A stretch of DNA of 64,000 bases from Synechococcus sp. PROS-U-1 (lineage in GTDB: Bacteria; Cyanobacteriota; Cyanobacteriia; PCC-6307; Cyanobiaceae), in assembly GCF_014279755.1 (NCBI RefSeq), contig NZ_CP047951.1:1116001-1180000 (forward strand), given 5' to 3'. The position numbers and the translations under genes were made by a program. Numbering within the stretch: the first letter of the stretch is position 1; each line of letters opens with the position of its first letter. Under the pieces are notes generated by a model. It worked only from the letters and a program-made list of their open reading frames with translations. It made no database searches and was not told where the DNA came from. Shown here piece after piece: positions 20,557 to 28,261 of this stretch.

Positions 20557-20814
20557 ATGTCTGAATTCTTCGAAGCGATCTGGCATGGCGAGGGCGTTGG
20601 CGACGGCGGAGATCTCGAGGAAGCGCTGCAGGCCTACGTCGCTGTGAAGCCAGAGGATGGGGATTGGATCGAGGCTTGCGCCGCCGAGGGAGCTGATCCG
20701 GTGATCGAGCGGTTTGCTTCCTTTGATGCGTACCTCGACAATGCCGATCCGCTCGAGCGCATCGCTGTCACCCCGCAGATGATCAGTGAAGCCCTCGCGT
20801 TGTTGCCATCCTGA
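20557..20814 (+). CDS. Small acidic conserved protein, unknown function
   Basis: An 85-residue soluble, strongly acidic protein (many E and D) without membrane segment or recognised motif. Its stop overlaps the start of the next gene in a TGATG arrangement, so translational coupling within a three-gene unit (20557-21506) is likely. The helix-rich sequence includes DLEEALQAYVAVKPEDGDW and TPQMISEALALL. No function is proposed. Confidence 0.7.
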   Translation: MSEFFEAIWHGEGVGDGGDLEEALQAYVAVKPEDGDWIEACAAEGADPVIERFASFDAYLDNADPLERIAVTPQMISEALALLPS

Positions 20815-21110
20815 TGTCTGATACGCAGCTTGATTTTGCAGCTCTCGCTCCTGTGAACCACCTCTGGCCGGTCTTTGTGGAGCGTTTGGGTTCTGACAAA
20901 GCGCAGCGGGCCGTGCGTCAGGCGCTGGATCTACAGGGCATGCGGGGGCACCAGGGCACGTTGCCGGTGTTGTTCACCGAAACGGGAGGATTGGCTCTGG
21001 CCAGCACTGATTTGGTGCGGGAGCAGACTGGTCTCAACGCCCATGGTGAGCGGATGGTCTTGCTGCTCAGCACCCGTGAACAGGTTATTCAGTTGTTGCA
21101 GGAGGTCTGA
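20814..21110 (+). CDS. Conserved protein of unknown function
   Basis: A 98-residue soluble protein, second in the three-gene unit. The ATG shares bases with the stop of the gene before (TGATG) and its own stop directly abuts the GTG of the next gene. It contains alternating helices and short strands (HLWPVFVERLGSDKAQRAVR, TLPVLFTETGGLAL, RMVLLLSTREQVIQLL) and no motif that I recognise. Confidence 0.7.
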   Translation: MSDTQLDFAALAPVNHLWPVFVERLGSDKAQRAVRQALDLQGMRGHQGTLPVLFTETGGLALASTDLVREQTGLNAHGERMVLLLSTREQVIQLLQEV

Positions 21111-21506
21111 GTGACGAACAGTCCAACTCCGCCTTCCGGGCCGCCCTCTGATCCTCCGTCCCCTGCCAATAGCGGCCTATACCTTGTTCCTTACTGGGTG
21201 CGTGGCGGTCGTCTCTGGAGCCTGATTGTTCTTGCCCTTGTGTTGGGTGGACTCGTGGTGCCGATCCTGCTTTCAGCGGTGCGCCGTCAGGCCAGTTCTC
21301 GTGGCTTCGGGCGTGGCGTCGCGACGTCCCTCTGCAGCTTGGCGCACACATCCACTGGCCTGAGTCACGACGACGCCATGGCTCAGCTGGAGGAGATTCA
21401 AACCAGTTTTGTGCGTACGCGGGCTGTCGATGCTGAAGCTTTTCTCGACGGTGTGGATCAGGTGGCGACCAGCCTCCCGGCCTGTCGTTTTCTGGGTGAG
21501 CCGTGA
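21111..21506 (+). CDS. Single-pass membrane protein, unknown function
   Basis: A 131-residue protein starting with GTG directly after the previous stop. The first 24 residues are rich in P and S, then one hydrophobic helix (LWSLIVLALVLGGLVVPILL, about residues 35-54), then a soluble helical tail with DAMAQLEEIQTSFVRTRAVD and a final pair of cysteines (CSLAH and ACRFLG). It is the third gene of the coupled unit and converges on umuC with only 9 bases between stops. Confidence 0.7.
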   Translation: MTNSPTPPSGPPSDPPSPANSGLYLVPYWVRGGRLWSLIVLALVLGGLVVPILLSAVRRQASSRGFGRGVATSLCSLAHTSTGLSHDDAMAQLEEIQTSFVRTRAVDAEAFLDGVDQVATSLPACRFLGEP

Positions 21507-21515
21507 TGGATAGGC

Positions 21516-22790
21516 TCAGGCCCTCACCACCGGCAGATCCTGGAGACGGGTGGTGGCGGCGCGGCTGAGTTGCTCCCGTCGCATCAACCAGCTCGGCTGC
21601 AGTCCGCAGCCTGCCCATTGCAGGCTTCCACGTCCGTAACGCCGATTGATCCGGTCGATGGTCTGCATCAGGCATTCCCGTTTCTGCTGCTGCTCTTCAC
21701 TCATCGGCACCATCAGATGGGTTTGGAGAATCTCATGGCTCTGCAGGTGCTGCATCAGCACACCGGCCTTGGCCAGTTGACGATGGGGGCGAAAGATTCG
21801 TGCCACCAAGGGTCGCGCTGCTTGCAGCAGCACGGCCGTGTCGTTGCTTGCTAGGTCCAGCTGCGTGCTGGCCGCTTGGCTGTAAAAGCCGGGAGCAAAC
21901 GGGCTGGTGCGGGTGTAGATGGTGAGGGCTGCCGCCCGCTGCTGTTGCTTGCGTAATTTCTCGGCGGCCCGCACCACATAGGTGGCGATGGCCTGCTGCA
22001 GTTCCTCCTGGCTCGTGATCGGTCGGCTGAAACTGCGGCTCACGCAGGTTTCCTGCTTCGGTGCTGGTGCTAGCTCCAGCGGTAGGCAGGCATGGCCGCG
22101 CAGTTCGCGTTGCAGACGCAGACCCACCACACCGCATTTGGCGCGCAGCTCACCGCTCGGCATGTCGCGCAGGCGTCGTGCGTTGTTGATGCCCCGCAGT
22201 CGACACCAATGGGCCAATTGACGACCGATCCCCCACACATCCTCGATTGCAATTGTTTCCAGCCAGTGATCCGGGTTGTCGCATTGGCCGAGGTCGAACG
22301 TTCCGGCATGGTCCGCGGTCTGCTTGGCCAGGCGATTGGCCAGCTTGGCCTGTCCCTTGCTGGCCCCCAGACCGATGGCGATTGGGAGTCCGAGGTTCTG
22401 CCGGGCCTGGGCCCGCAGCTGGCGGGCCCAACCTTGCAGATCACCATTGCTGGGACGACGAACCCTCCCGAAGGCTTCATCGATTGAATACACCTCCAGC
22501 TCTTCGCAGTGGGCCTCCAGCAGGCTCATCATTCGCTGGCTCATATCGGCATAAAGCGCGTAGTTCGAACTGCGCACCACCACGTTGTGCCGTTCAAGCT
22601 CCCGACGCGCCTTGAAATATGGCGTCCCCATCCGGATCCCCAGGGCACGGGCTTCGGCACTGCGCGCCACGATGCAGCCGTCGTTGTTGGACAGCACCAC
22701 GACAGGGTGGCCGATCAGGGCCGGGTCCAGGCTCTGCTCGCAGGAGGCATAGAAATTGTTTCCATCGATCAGGGCTGTGGCCTGAGGCAT
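21516..22790 (-). CDS. umuC: Y-family DNA polymerase, UmuC type
   Basis: Translesion polymerase subunit, working with cleaved UmuD to bypass DNA damage. The 424-residue protein has the Y-family active site: TALIDGNNFYASCEQ (first Asp, about residue 8) and VYSIDEAFG (Asp-Glu pair, about 103), plus helix-hairpin-helix VWGIGRQLA near 189 and the little-finger domain with DUF4113-like end (SLQWAGCGLQPSWLMRREQ). It follows umuD after 12 bases and is presumably controlled by the LexA box upstream of umuD. Confidence 0.96.
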   Translation of the reverse strand: MPQATALIDGNNFYASCEQSLDPALIGHPVVVLSNNDGCIVARSAEARALGIRMGTPYFKARRELERHNVVVRSSNYALYADMSQRMMSLLEAHCEELEVYSIDEAFGRVRRPSNGDLQGWARQLRAQARQNLGLPIAIGLGASKGQAKLANRLAKQTADHAGTFDLGQCDNPDHWLETIAIEDVWGIGRQLAHWCRLRGINNARRLRDMPSGELRAKCGVVGLRLQRELRGHACLPLELAPAPKQETCVSRSFSRPITSQEELQQAIATYVVRAAEKLRKQQQRAAALTIYTRTSPFAPGFYSQAASTQLDLASNDTAVLLQAARPLVARIFRPHRQLAKAGVLMQHLQSHEILQTHLMVPMSEEQQQKRECLMQTIDRINRRYGRGSLQWAGCGLQPSWLMRREQLSRAATTRLQDLPVVRA

Positions 22791-22802
22791 GGCGATCTCG
22801 CC

Positions 22803-23240
22803 TCAGAGCGGATGGATCACGTGGATGGCCACGCCCCAGATCTGAACCTCACCGCAGCGGTGAAGCTCCAGCGGGGGATAGTCCGGATGGGCGGCTTCCA
22901 GGCGCAACCTGCCGCGATGGCGCATCAGGCGCTTGAGCGTGAAGGATCCGTCCAGTACCGCTACGACCACCTTTCCCGGTCGCGGTTCGAGGCTGCGATC
23001 GACCACCAGGAGGTCACCATCGTGGATGCCGGCGTCGGTCATGGAGTTGCCGCTGACATGTAGGAAAAAGGTGCTGCTGGGATGCCGGATGAGTTGTTCA
23101 TTGAGGTCGATCCCCACATCGACGTAGTCCTCAGCGGGGGACGGAAAACCCGCGGCGACGCGTTCCCCGGCCAGGGGCAGGGTGAGCCGGTTGCGCCTTG
23201 GCTGCAGGGGCAGCAGTGGATTGCCTTGCTTGCCCTCCAT
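22803..23240 (-). CDS. umuD: UmuD-type LexA-family self-cleaving protein
   Basis: A 145-residue S24-family protein. The probable self-cleavage site is Ala-Gly in RVAAGFPSP (about residues 30-31), the catalytic Ser is in GNSMTDAGIHDGDLL (about 63), and the Lys is in KVVVAVLDGSFTLKRL. After RecA-stimulated cleavage the product joins UmuC as a translesion polymerase. The ATG at 23240 lies 15 bases from a LexA-box-like palindrome at 23256-23269, fitting SOS control. The N-terminal arm has the sequence GNPLLPLQPRRNRL. Confidence 0.95.
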   Translation of the reverse strand: MEGKQGNPLLPLQPRRNRLTLPLAGERVAAGFPSPAEDYVDVGIDLNEQLIRHPSSTFFLHVSGNSMTDAGIHDGDLLVVDRSLEPRPGKVVVAVLDGSFTLKRLMRHRGRLRLEAAHPDYPPLELHRCGEVQIWGVAIHVIHPL

Positions 23241-23255
23241 GGCAATCCGCTACAT

Positions 23256-23269
23256 AGTTCATTTGTACT
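23256..23269 (-). promoter_or_regulatory. LexA (SOS) box upstream of umuDC
   Basis: On the minus strand the site reads AGTACAAATGAACT, an inverted repeat of AGTAC/GAACT around AAAT. It fits the published cyanobacterial LexA consensus (RGTACNNNDGTWCB) with one mismatch. It overlaps a TATAGT string that could be the -10 element, 15 bases upstream of umuD. Repression by LexA is inferred from position and match. Confidence 0.75.
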
Positions 23270-23299
23270 ATACCGGAGCTTCGTCTTCTTCGTCGCTCG

Positions 23300-23704
23300 T
23301 TAAGGGGGGGGGGGGGGGGGCCGGGCCCGGGGGGGGGTTCCCCACGCGTTGACCTCTTTGTTGCCCATTTTGTGGGCAACAAAGGGGAGGATGTGAAGGC
23401 TTTTGAGGCTCATGCCGAGGTCATGAAGGCGACGAGCGCAGAGGGATGCGAATGCGAATGGAAGGCCGACGTAGTAAACAATTAATGGAAGCGATAAGAT
23501 GATTAAAATAATATTTTTTGTGCTAGCGGGGAGGAGGTTGAGAAGAGGAGATGTCAATCCAATTAAAATAAGGTTGAAAAGGACGAAGACGACCTGAAAG
23601 TAGAGGAATAAAAAGAACTCCTCCCTTGAGGCGCGACCGCTGTACATGAATGATTTCTTTAGGCTCTTGTTGTTGCTTATCAGGGAGTCTTTAAGTCTTA
23701 GCAT
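23300..23704 (-). CDS. DUF805 family membrane protein with poly-proline end
   Basis: A 134-residue protein with the DUF805 layout: YSGRASREEFFLFLYFQ (about residues 21-37), two to three hydrophobic helices, and the family hallmark ARRLHDLGMSLKSL (about residue 90). The C-terminus (NAWGTPPRARPPPPPP) resembles the short Pro/Gly tail of this family, but its last codons are a 17-base homopolymer ending at the TAA. Function unknown; the family is membrane-bound and often adjacent to stress or phage-related loci. The gene is AT-rich and uses codons unlike its neighbours, which suggests transfer. Confidence 0.75.
   Translation of the reverse strand: MLRLKDSLISNNKSLKKSFMYSGRASREEFFLFLYFQVVFVLFNLILIGLTSPLLNLLPASTKNIILIILSLPLIVYYVGLPFAFASLCARRLHDLGMSLKSLHILPFVAHKMGNKEVNAWGTPPRARPPPPPP
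23304..23337. repeat. Poly-G tract (G17, then CCGGGCCC and G9)
   Basis: On the plus strand 17 consecutive Gs (23304-23320) are followed by CCGGGCCC and nine more Gs. On the minus strand this is the C-rich 3' end of the DUF805 gene, immediately before its stop. Runs this long are rare in the rest of the window and are prone to slippage, or to sequencing and assembly errors. It is about 19 bases from the umuD promoter side of the intergenic region. Confidence 0.85.
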
Positions 23705-23793
23705 TTTGTTTTCAGGATTGTTTGATTGTATTAACCAAATCTATCGACGGAATTTGAAAGAGGAAGCTTTATGTTGAGGTATTGATTTTTGGT

Positions 23794-24183
23794 ATGGCAG
23801 ACACTCCGTATTTGGTGGCCATGGCGCTGATCGATCAGCAGGGGCGACGGGCGTTGCCCCTGGGGGGGCGGTCTCAGAAAGAGGTGGCTCCGCAGGGCGA
23901 GGCTCCGGAGGCGTTGGGTCATGTTCTGGTGCTGGAGCTGCTGCTGCGGGTCTGGCAGCGCAGTGATCAGGGTTGTCTGCAGCGCGCTGCAGGCGACGAC
24001 AGCCTGCTGCTGGTGGAGCTGCCAATGGAACGGCTGCCGGAGGATGTGCCCAGGATCAAAGCGGCATGGCTGAACACGGGTGATACGGGCGCGTTCAAAG
24101 CGGCGCTTCAGGCCTTTGCACCACGGGCCTGGACGGTCTCAATCGAGAAATTCAAGCCGGTGGCCCTGCAGCCGTTGTGGTGA
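23794..24183 (+). CDS. Conserved cyanobacterial hypothetical protein
   Basis: A 129-residue soluble protein starting MADTPYLVAMALIDQQG; the frame opens 12 bases earlier at an ATG at 23782, which is less typical. It contains LGHVLVLELLLRVWQRSD and VELPMERLPEDVPRIKAAWL segments and no catalytic motif that I recognise. Its 3' end overlaps the convergent oxygenase gene by 32 bases. Divergent from the DUF805 gene. Confidence 0.65.
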   Translation: MADTPYLVAMALIDQQGRRALPLGGRSQKEVAPQGEAPEALGHVLVLELLLRVWQRSDQGCLQRAAGDDSLLLVELPMERLPEDVPRIKAAWLNTGDTGAFKAALQAFAPRAWTVSIEKFKPVALQPLW

Positions 24184-24757
24184 GGGGCGGCTGGGCCCAG
24201 ATGTTGACGGCGACGGAGTAACGCTCGCCTTCGAACGGGTTGATGCGATGCAGGATGCCTGGAGAAAAAAGCACAAGACGGTTCATCACCGGTGGGATGG
24301 AGATCACCGAGCGAAACGTTGGCAGGGGCCCCTGATAGCCGTTGCTGATCGGGGGGTTGTCGGCGATCAGAAGTTCGCCGCCAGCACAGCTCACGTGGGG
24401 ATAAAAAACCGTAGACAGCAAGGGCAACACGTAACGGCCGCTGCGACTTCCTTCCAGTTCATCCTTGTCGACGTGCCAGTCGAGGTCGTTGTTGGTGTTG
24501 CACCACCACTCGATCCCGGCCCGCTGGGGGGCAAACGGGGTTGCCAAGGGGAGAAGGGCATCGTTGAGGTAGCGATCGACGATGGCTTGCTGGGCAGGCG
24601 CGTGGATGGAGCGGGAGGGGCCTGTTTCGGGGCGCCAGCTGAACTGCGCATCGCCGTCATGCTGCTCTCTGATCTGCCCATGGATCTCGCAGAGCTCGCG
24701 AAGTTCCTGCAAGGCATCAGCGGACAGCAGGTTGTCAACAACGTGCAGCATGATCAC
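24152..24757 (-). CDS. 2-oxoglutarate/Fe(II)-dependent oxygenase (prolyl-4-hydroxylase-like)
   Basis: A 201-residue protein with the iron-binding facial triad: His and Asp in LDWHVDKDE (about residue 94), a distal His in SPGILHRINPF (about 171), and the 2OG-binding Arg in GERYSVAVNIW (about 180). The fold is the double-stranded beta helix of the P4H/PIH1-like oxygenases, which hydroxylate proteins or small molecules; the substrate is unknown. It starts with GTG 24757, whose bases overlap the stop of the gene before it (ATG 24751 is an alternative). Probably co-transcribed with the glycosyltransferase-like gene upstream. Confidence 0.85.
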   Translation of the reverse strand: MIMLHVVDNLLSADALQELRELCEIHGQIREQHDGDAQFSWRPETGPSRSIHAPAQQAIVDRYLNDALLPLATPFAPQRAGIEWWCNTNNDLDWHVDKDELEGSRSGRYVLPLLSTVFYPHVSCAGGELLIADNPPISNGYQGPLPTFRSVISIPPVMNRLVLFSPGILHRINPFEGERYSVAVNIWAQPPLTTTAAGPPA

Positions 24758-25587
24758 CCCTCCTCTGCGGCTTGCTCCTGCAGGCGCATGAGGTAGTGAA
24801 ACGCTTCGCTGTCAGTGTCGCGGGAGATTTTCTTGAGCCCGAAGCTGTCGCCACGGCGTCGCATGCGATCGATGCTGTTGGGAGACACCTTGTTGTTCTT
24901 CGGCACTTTGATCAACGGTGCGCGAAAGCGCTGGTTGGGGCCTTGCAGCAGCCTCAGGATGGTTGGGATCGCAATTTCCGTCAGGGGCCAGTGGCGTTTG
25001 GGGCTCTTTTCGAAGTAGCTGGTGTCGAAATATTGGTTGTAAATCACGCCAAAGGTCTTGAAAACAGACCAGGGCATGTAGGCGCCACAGATCCGACCCA
25101 TGCGCAATTGCGACGGATCCCCATCGAGCATCTCCGCAATGAACCGTTGGATGCGGGGGTCATTTTGAGCTTTTTTGGACCATTTCCATCGCCCTTTTTC
25201 ACCGCGGAAAGACCTTTCACCGCAGCCAATTCTGCTCTTGATCAGCCTCTTTTTTGCTTCGCCAGACACCAACAGATCTGTGTCGGTGTGAATAAGCACT
25301 TTGTCGGGGATGTGGTCATCGGCAAGCGCTGTTTTGATCAGTTCGCACAGGGCATAGGCCGTGCAAGGCCGCCAGGTGGGGCGCCTGCGATTGGTGAAGA
25401 CAATGCTGTGGCCCTCCCGTTCCGCCAGGGCGGTGAGGTCGGTTTGGAGATCTGGAGAACTCTCCAACGACACGTGGAAGTAGTGGCGCAGCTCAAAGGG
25501 CGCCAGAAAAATTCTGTAGTTCTCCAGCTGACGGGCGATGTGATCAATCGATTGGCCATGGATCGGGGAGAGCAGGGCCAGACGCAT
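24754..25587 (-). CDS. Glycosyltransferase-like protein, function uncertain
   Basis: A 277-residue soluble protein beginning MRLALLSPIHG. A DxD-like sequence VLIHTDTDLLVSG (about residue 95) could bind a nucleotide-sugar metal ion, and the later segment MGRICGAYMPWSVFKTFGVI fits an acceptor region, but no family was recognised with confidence. The basic, lysine-rich patch RGEKGRWKWSKK is unusual. The ATG at 25614 would add nine residues. It overlaps the downstream oxygenase start by four bases, suggesting the two proteins act together, perhaps in polysaccharide or surface modification (inference). Confidence 0.6.
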   Translation of the reverse strand: MRLALLSPIHGQSIDHIARQLENYRIFLAPFELRHYFHVSLESSPDLQTDLTALAEREGHSIVFTNRRRPTWRPCTAYALCELIKTALADDHIPDKVLIHTDTDLLVSGEAKKRLIKSRIGCGERSFRGEKGRWKWSKKAQNDPRIQRFIAEMLDGDPSQLRMGRICGAYMPWSVFKTFGVIYNQYFDTSYFEKSPKRHWPLTEIAIPTILRLLQGPNQRFRAPLIKVPKNNKVSPNSIDRMRRRGDSFGLKKISRDTDSEAFHYLMRLQEQAAEEG

Positions 25588-25623
25588 GGTGGAGGCACAG
25601 AGATCAGCGGCCATCGCGAAACC

Positions 25624-26058
25624 CTAGGCGCGGTGATATGGGCTGCCCTGAACAATCGCCTGGGCCCGGAACAGTTGTTCCACCAGCATCAGCCGCGCCA
25701 GTTCATGGGGGAAGGTCATGGGGGAGAGGCTCAGTCGCCAGTGGGCCTGCGCTTTGAGCGCAGGAGTCAGGCCATCGGCACCACCAATCACAAAGGCGAG
25801 CCGCTGGTTGCCCAACTGTTCGAGGCGTCGTGCGAAGGGAACCGAGGCCAGGGTGTCGCCCTGTTCCATCAAGGCGATCAGGGTTTCGTCGGGCCGCAGG
25901 GCCGCTCGGATCGCATCGGCCTCCTTGTCCGGGGTGCTGTCCCGAAGCTCGCTGATGGTCATCCCCGGCAGGCGTTTGAGGTAGAGGTCGATACCGTTCT
26001 GAATCCAGTCGCGACGGACTTTTCCCACCGCAAGGATCCGGCAACGGGCCGGGTTCAA
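25624..26058 (-). CDS. rlmH: 23S rRNA (pseudouridine1915-N3)-methyltransferase RlmH
   Basis: A 144-residue SPOUT methyltransferase that methylates the pseudouridine in helix 69 of 23S rRNA. The family blocks are present: [11 protein letters not shown] at the N-terminus, FVIGGADGL (about residue 90, the SAM-binding knot) and the C-terminal [23 protein letters not shown]. The end QGSPYHRA is the usual RlmH C-terminus. The start overlaps the stop of the upstream gene by four bases. Confidence 0.97.
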   Translation of the reverse strand: MNPARCRILAVGKVRRDWIQNGIDLYLKRLPGMTISELRDSTPDKEADAIRAALRPDETLIALMEQGDTLASVPFARRLEQLGNQRLAFVIGGADGLTPALKAQAHWRLSLSPMTFPHELARLMLVEQLFRAQAIVQGSPYHRA

Positions 26059-26483
26059 ACGTCGTCCCCTTCGTCGTCCTCGAGGAAGAGCTGCCCGAAG
26101 GCCACGTAGAGGCTCTCCTCCTCGCTGCCAGGGGCAACGTTCGGTCGTTTCGGCTGTGTGTTTTTGCCCGGTCCAGGCTTGCTGCGCATTGGCGCAGCAA
26201 CGTTGGGCATGTCATTGCTGCTGTTCAACGGCGACGGTTGTCCCGTTGATTGGCGTTGGCTCTCCAACTGTTTGAGGCGGGCCATGAGGTGCTCAGGAAC
26301 CGTGCCGTCCTGGCTGGCCTTCATCAGTTCCCGGAAAAGCTCATCCGGATTCTTCTCGGTTTCAACGCGGTGCCGCACCTGGCTGGCTTTGGGAGCTACA
26401 GGTTTTTTGGGTTCAGGTAAGCGTTCTGGCAGTTGGCGACCCAACTCGCGCAGACGATCCAAACTGCGGGAATCAAAGCTCAT
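26055..26483 (-). CDS. Conserved hydrophilic protein, unknown function
   Basis: A 142-residue protein rich in P, E, K and Q, probably partly disordered, with a helical N-terminus ([19 protein letters not shown]) and an acidic C-terminus ([18 protein letters not shown]). The repeated basic stretch near residue 100 ([14 protein letters not shown]) stands out. It directly precedes rlmH and overlaps it by four bases, so the two may be linked in ribosome maintenance, but this is only context. Confidence 0.7.
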   Translation of the reverse strand: MSFDSRSLDRLRELGRQLPERLPEPKKPVAPKASQVRHRVETEKNPDELFRELMKASQDGTVPEHLMARLKQLESQRQSTGQPSPLNSSNDMPNVAAPMRSKPGPGKNTQPKRPNVAPGSEEESLYVAFGQLFLEDDEGDDV

Positions 26484-26486
26484 GAT

Positions 26487-26972
26487 TCAGCCGCAACCGA
26501 GACTCTCGCGGGTGCTGCGGCCCGTGACGGAATTCGTCCCATCGGCAACGGCACAGAGGCTTTTGAGTTGGTCACCGCGCATGGGGACATCGGTGAAGTC
26601 AGCTCCCGTGATCACCACGTCCTTGAAGCGCGTGTTGAAGGCAAAAGCTCCCTCCAGAACGGCATCCGAGAGGTTGGTGCCCGTCATCACGGCGGAGTCC
26701 AGCGTTGCTTCGCGCAGATCGGTGCCGCTGAGGTCGGCGTCCTGCAGCTTCGCGCCGTACAGGCTTGCCCCGCGGAGATCTGATCCAGACAGGTCGGCTT
26801 CCCGGAGGTTGCTCAGATTGAAGGTGGCCCCACGCAGGTCCTTGTCGGCATAGTCAGCACCGATCAAGACCTGTTTGGCGACATCCATGGCGGCGTGGGC
26901 CGGAGTTGCCACCAGCCATTGACATGTCAGAACCAAAAAGGAGACCAGAAGGGCCGCGAAGCGTCTGCGCAT
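26487..26972 (-). CDS. Exported pentapeptide-repeat protein
   Basis: About 161 residues. The N-terminus is a Sec-type signal sequence (basic MRRRF, hydrophobic core, then ATPAHA before MDVAK), implying export to the periplasm or thylakoid lumen. The mature part has consecutive pentapeptide repeats of the A(D/N)LxX type from about residue 45 to 110 (LREADLSGSDLRGASLYGAK in part), forming a quadrilateral beta-helix, and ends with two cysteines in SLCAV and SLGCG. A GTG at 26987 gives five more residues. Function in lumenal protein interaction is inference. Confidence 0.82.
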   Translation of the reverse strand: MRRRFAALLVSFLVLTCQWLVATPAHAAMDVAKQVLIGADYADKDLRGATFNLSNLREADLSGSDLRGASLYGAKLQDADLSGTDLREATLDSAVMTGTNLSDAVLEGAFAFNTRFKDVVITGADFTDVPMRGDQLKSLCAVADGTNSVTGRSTRESLGCG

Positions 26973-27044
26973 GAGCGGAACAATCACCGCTGAACCCTAG
27001 AGCCGTTTCTGGGGGGAATGGTTTGAACAAGAAAGTGATGGTTC

Positions 27045-27413
27045 ATGCCGGTGGAGTCTCAATGCAGCGGACGCTGGGCGGAGCAGCAGGCCTTGCAACA
27101 GCTTGAAGCGAAGGGATGGCGGTTGCTCGATCGCAACTGGCGCTGCCGCTGGGGGGAACTGGATCTGGTGCTGGAGCAGCATCAGCAGCTGTTGGTGGTG
27201 GAGGTGAAAGGGCGTCGCATCGGTCACTGGGACCGTCGTGGCCTGGACGCGTTTCATTCCGCCAAACGGCGCCGCATGGCGCGTGCGATCAGCTGTTGGA
27301 GAGCCGCGCATCCAACGTCCGCCGAGAAGCTGCTGCGGATCAAGCTCGCCCTTGTGCCGTTGATGCCATCCCACGGAACGATTCGCTGGATGGATGTGGA
27401 GCGGCTGTGCTGA
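27045..27413 (+). CDS. YraN/UPF0102 family protein
   Basis: A 122-residue protein with the endonuclease-like YraN fold: AEQQALQQLEAKGWRLLDRN near the start, then CRWGELDLVLEQ and LVVVEVKGRR (the acidic D...EVK core, about residues 38-59). The family is related to Holliday-junction-type nucleases but its physiological role is not settled. It starts 15 bases before rsmA and likely shares its transcript. Confidence 0.9.
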   Translation: MPVESQCSGRWAEQQALQQLEAKGWRLLDRNWRCRWGELDLVLEQHQQLLVVEVKGRRIGHWDRRGLDAFHSAKRRRMARAISCWRAAHPTSAEKLLRIKLALVPLMPSHGTIRWMDVERLC

Positions 27414-27427
27414 TGCACAGTTGATCC

Positions 27428-28252
27428 ATGGGTTTCTCCGGACATCACGCCCGCAAACGCTTCGGCCAGCACTGGTTGCGCGATGACTCCGTGCTGCAGC
27501 GGATTGTTGAGGCTGCCGATCTTGAGCCGACCGACCGTGTGCTGGAGGTGGGACCCGGCCGCGGTGCCTTGACCGAGCGTCTTCTGGCTGCGGATGTTGG
27601 GGCGGTGCATGCGATTGAGCTTGATCGCGATCTGGTGGCCGGTTTGCAGGACCGTTTCGCTGATCAGCCCGCGTTCAGCCTGCACCAGGGAGATGTGCTC
27701 GAGGCGCCCCTCGAATTGAATGATGGCCACATCGCCGACAAGGTGGTGGCCAACATCCCTTACAACATCACAGGCCCTCTGCTTGAGCGGCTGGTGGGGC
27801 GGTTGGATCGCCCTGTGGATCCGCCATACCAACGGCTTGTCTTGCTGGTGCAGAAGGAAGTGGCGGAGCGGATCCGGGCCCGGCCCGGCCACAGCAGTTT
27901 CAGCGCCCTGAGTGTGCGCATGCAGTTGCTGGCCCGCTGCCGTTCGGTCTGTCCGGTGCCGCCGCGTTGTTTTCAACCCCCACCGAAGGTCCAGTCGGAA
28001 GTGATCTGCCTGGAGCCTTTGTCGCCGTCCGAGCGGGTGGAGCCGGCCTTGGCGTCCCAGGTGGAATCCCTGCTGAAGCAGGCCTTCCTGGCCCGGCGAA
28101 AAATGCTGCGCAACACCCTGGCGGGCGTGGCCGATCCCGACCGCTTGCAGGCTTTGGCTGCCTCCGCTGGCTTCAGCCTTCAGCAGCGTCCCCAGGAACT
28201 GGCACCGCACACTTGGGTTGCCCTGGCCAGGGGTTTGAATCGGGGCGACTGA
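27428..28252 (+). CDS. rsmA: 16S rRNA (A1518/A1519-N6) dimethyltransferase
   Basis: Dimethylates two adjacent adenines near the 3' end of 16S rRNA. The 274-residue protein begins with KRFGQHWLRDD and has the SAM-binding motif VLEVGPGRGALTERLL (about residues 38-53), the catalytic NIPYNITGPLL (about 110) and the C-terminal RNA-binding domain ending near LAPHTWVALARGL. Standard length. Followed by ispE after nine bases. Confidence 0.97.
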   Translation: MGFSGHHARKRFGQHWLRDDSVLQRIVEAADLEPTDRVLEVGPGRGALTERLLAADVGAVHAIELDRDLVAGLQDRFADQPAFSLHQGDVLEAPLELNDGHIADKVVANIPYNITGPLLERLVGRLDRPVDPPYQRLVLLVQKEVAERIRARPGHSSFSALSVRMQLLARCRSVCPVPPRCFQPPPKVQSEVICLEPLSPSERVEPALASQVESLLKQAFLARRKMLRNTLAGVADPDRLQALAASAGFSLQQRPQELAPHTWVALARGLNRGD

Positions 28253-28261
28253 ACGACCACC

